Position numbers and translations under genes: made by a program. Under the pieces are notes generated by a model that saw only the letters and a program-made list of their open reading frames with translations, was not told where the DNA came from and searched no databases. DNA of 64,000 nt from positions 342,099 to 406,098 of the forward strand of contig BCJU01000005.1 of the NCBI GenBank assembly GCA_001600355.1, in the 5' to 3' direction. The DNA comes from Meira nashicola. Lineage: Eukaryota; Basidiomycota; Exobasidiomycetes; Exobasidiales; Brachybasidiaceae. This document shows positions 62,848 through 64,000 of the stretch, piece after piece (within the stretch, counting starts at the first letter, position 1; every line of letters begins with the position of its first letter).

Positions 62848-63474
62848 ATGAAGTTGCCTATCATTCTTTCGTGCACTTATTTCCTATTTCTTCCTTACAC
62901 ATTCTGTGCTAAATATAGACAAAAGAAACCTCAACGTGACACTTTGACAGCGGAGCATACGGAGAGAACACCTCTTATTTCTACGGTAGGTGACACTGAA
63001 GTTCGGATTCCAAAAGGGTTAAAACATCTGCATGATGTACCTATCGAACTAACTAGACACGGTCAGCCTGGATATTATAAACAAACTGGTACTATCAATC
63101 GAATAGCTCATAGCATTTTTCATTCAGGTAAAGATTTAAAAGCATCAGAATCATTAAAATTAGCTAAAGAACAATATAAAGAAAAGAGAAGGTTAATTGG
63201 TAAGAGAAGGAGAGAAAAAATAAAATCTCAAGGAATAAAAAAGAATTGGCGTAGAAAGGGTTATAATGATAAAGAAGAGGTGATCGGTAGAAAAGTTGTA
63301 CAACTTTTAGGTGAAGATAATCATATCGTTCGACATGATGATGCTCGAAAAACTGCAGAAGAATGGTATAAAGAGCAAAGCAGAATACGGAACAGAAAAT
63401 ACAGAGAAAAAAAGAAGGAAAGTTTAGCTAAAGAAAAAAGTCTTACACCAGATGAACAAAGTCTCGTAAGATGA
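62848..63474 (+). CDS. Member 4 of the Lys/Arg-rich secreted family, 208 residues
   Basis: The frame opens at a TTG at 62833; the ATG at 62848 gives the signal peptide MKLPIILSCTYFLFLPYTFC. The mature part begins AKYRQKKPQRDTLTAEHTERTPLIS, with LHDVPIELTRHGQPGYY before repeat 1 (INRIAHSIFHSGKD...SLKLAKEQYKEKRRL). A linker with a KNWRRKGY block leads to repeat 2 (VIGRKVVQLLGED...DARKTAEEWYKEQSRIRNRK). No known domain. The next gene is a very recent duplicate of this one. Confidence 0.76.
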   Translation: MKLPIILSCTYFLFLPYTFCAKYRQKKPQRDTLTAEHTERTPLISTVGDTEVRIPKGLKHLHDVPIELTRHGQPGYYKQTGTINRIAHSIFHSGKDLKASESLKLAKEQYKEKRRLIGKRRREKIKSQGIKKNWRRKGYNDKEEVIGRKVVQLLGEDNHIVRHDDARKTAEEWYKEQSRIRNRKYREKKKESLAKEKSLTPDEQSLVR

Positions 63475-63596
63475 CGAAGTCCACTTGCTTTAGGCAGTGT
63501 TTGGACATGATCAACTACGTCGCGTTCAAAGTTTATTATAAAACCAGGTTCTGTATGTGGCAGTGCATGAAAGTAATTAATTCATGGCAGTCAGTG

Positions 63597-63604
63597 TATA
63601 AAAG
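63597..63604 (+). promoter_or_regulatory. TATA element and duplicated promoter block of member 5
   Basis: TATAAAAG lies 111 bp before the ATG at 63708 in a block CAGTGTATAAAAGTG followed by TACGCGCGGCTGAAAG. It corresponds to the element at 62729. Downstream TATCATCTT.TAGCACTT is also shared with member 4. Confidence 0.55.
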
Positions 63605-63707
63605 TGTACGCGCGGCTGAAAGTGCAATAAAAATTATTCGCCTCAATCAAAATAATTTTTGCTTAATCACTATCATCTTTTAGCACTTATAGTTTAGCTT
63701 TCATCTT

Positions 63708-64000
63708 ATGAAGTTGTCTATCATACTTTCTTATGCTTACGTACTAATTCCTTCTACATTTTGTGCGAAGTATAGACAAAAGAGACCTCAACGTGATACT
63801 TTGACAGCGGAACATATGGAGAGAACACCTCTTATTTCTAGAATAGGCGAAAATGAAGAGCACCCATCATCTTCTCAACTGATAAAACCTTCAAATGTTG
63901 GAACTTCAAGTGAAGTAAACCTTCTGCAAGATGTACCCTTCGAGCTAATCAGACACGGGCAGCCTGGCTATAATAATCGAAATGGTATTGTCAATCGAAC
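63708..64000 (+). CDS. Member 5 of the Lys/Arg-rich secreted family (3' end outside window)
   Basis: The ATG at 63708 opens a frame to the right edge (97 complete codons). Signal peptide MKLSIILSYAYVLIPSTFC, mature start AKYRQKRPQRDTLTAEHMERTPLIS, then an insertion (GENEEHPSSSQLIKPSNVGTSS) absent from member 4, and LLQDVPFELIRHGQPGYNN. Both proteins share the mature N-terminus almost exactly, so this is the most recent duplicate in the array. It shows that the array continues beyond the window. The repeats are not yet reached. Confidence 0.75.
   Translation, partial: MKLSIILSYAYVLIPSTFCAKYRQKRPQRDTLTAEHMERTPLISRIGENEEHPSSSQLIKPSNVGTSSEVNLLQDVPFELIRHGQPGYNNRNGIVNR

Overview
The window is nuclear DNA of a fungus, almost certainly a basidiomycete. 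It is AT-rich and gene-dense, with few short introns (62-80 nt, GT-AG). The housekeeping genes are fungal: SSD1/Dis3L2, TOM7, PGS1, BMT2, CORVET VPS8, an NsdD-like GATA factor and a RED splicing factor. Several families expand in tandem as they do in plant-associated basidiomycetes. A low-GC member of Ustilaginomycotina or a related lineage would fit, but the exact lineage cannot be fixed from this sequence. Two ambiguous bases and several single-base frameshifts show that the assembly is not error-free.

Layout. 0-17.8 kb is conserved housekeeping: the C-terminal part of VPS8, capping protein beta, PGS1, an SDR, an SSD1/Dis3L2 homologue with an intact RNase II active-site signature, a GST-like protein, a secreted metallophosphatase, an NTF2-like membrane protein and BMT2. 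18.3-20.3 kb holds two tandem secreted disordered proteins. They have diverged except for a C-terminal four-cysteine tail behind a dibasic site. 20.6-28.7 kb holds an unknown helical protein, an ACS-type MFS transporter, a frame-broken small KGG-motif gene, a Pro/His/Gln-rich protein, RED and a TBC1D5-like RabGAP. 28.8-33.4 kb holds a secreted S10 carboxypeptidase, a small secreted protein and a GH20 hexosaminidase. 33.9-41.2 kb holds TOM7 (five tiny exons), a pseudouridine synthase/THUMP-methyltransferase fusion, an HSL-type hydrolase and a GATA factor. 41.2-45.0 kb has no recognisable gene. 45.0-52.2 kb is a tandem S10 cluster; its last member has lost the catalytic Ser and His and is followed by a paralogue of the 31 kb small secreted protein. 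52.4-53.9 kb is an NtaA-type flavin monooxygenase, and another gene-poor stretch follows. 56.1-60.2 kb encodes a large ADF-H-like/coiled-coil/PH protein. 60.4 kb to the window end is a tandem array of at least five secreted Lys/Arg-rich proteins, each complete one built on two related helical repeats.

The most unusual content is the secretome: (a) the Lys/Arg-rich two-repeat array, two members of which share a DLNLP motif resembling plant EAR/DLN-box repression motifs; (b) the pair with the invariant VYLERPFDDLLNQRQS plus four-Cys tail; (c) the S10 expansion with an inactive member and linked small secreted proteins. Together with the GH20 enzyme they suggest a locus devoted to the fungal surface or to interaction with a host. 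That role is inference.
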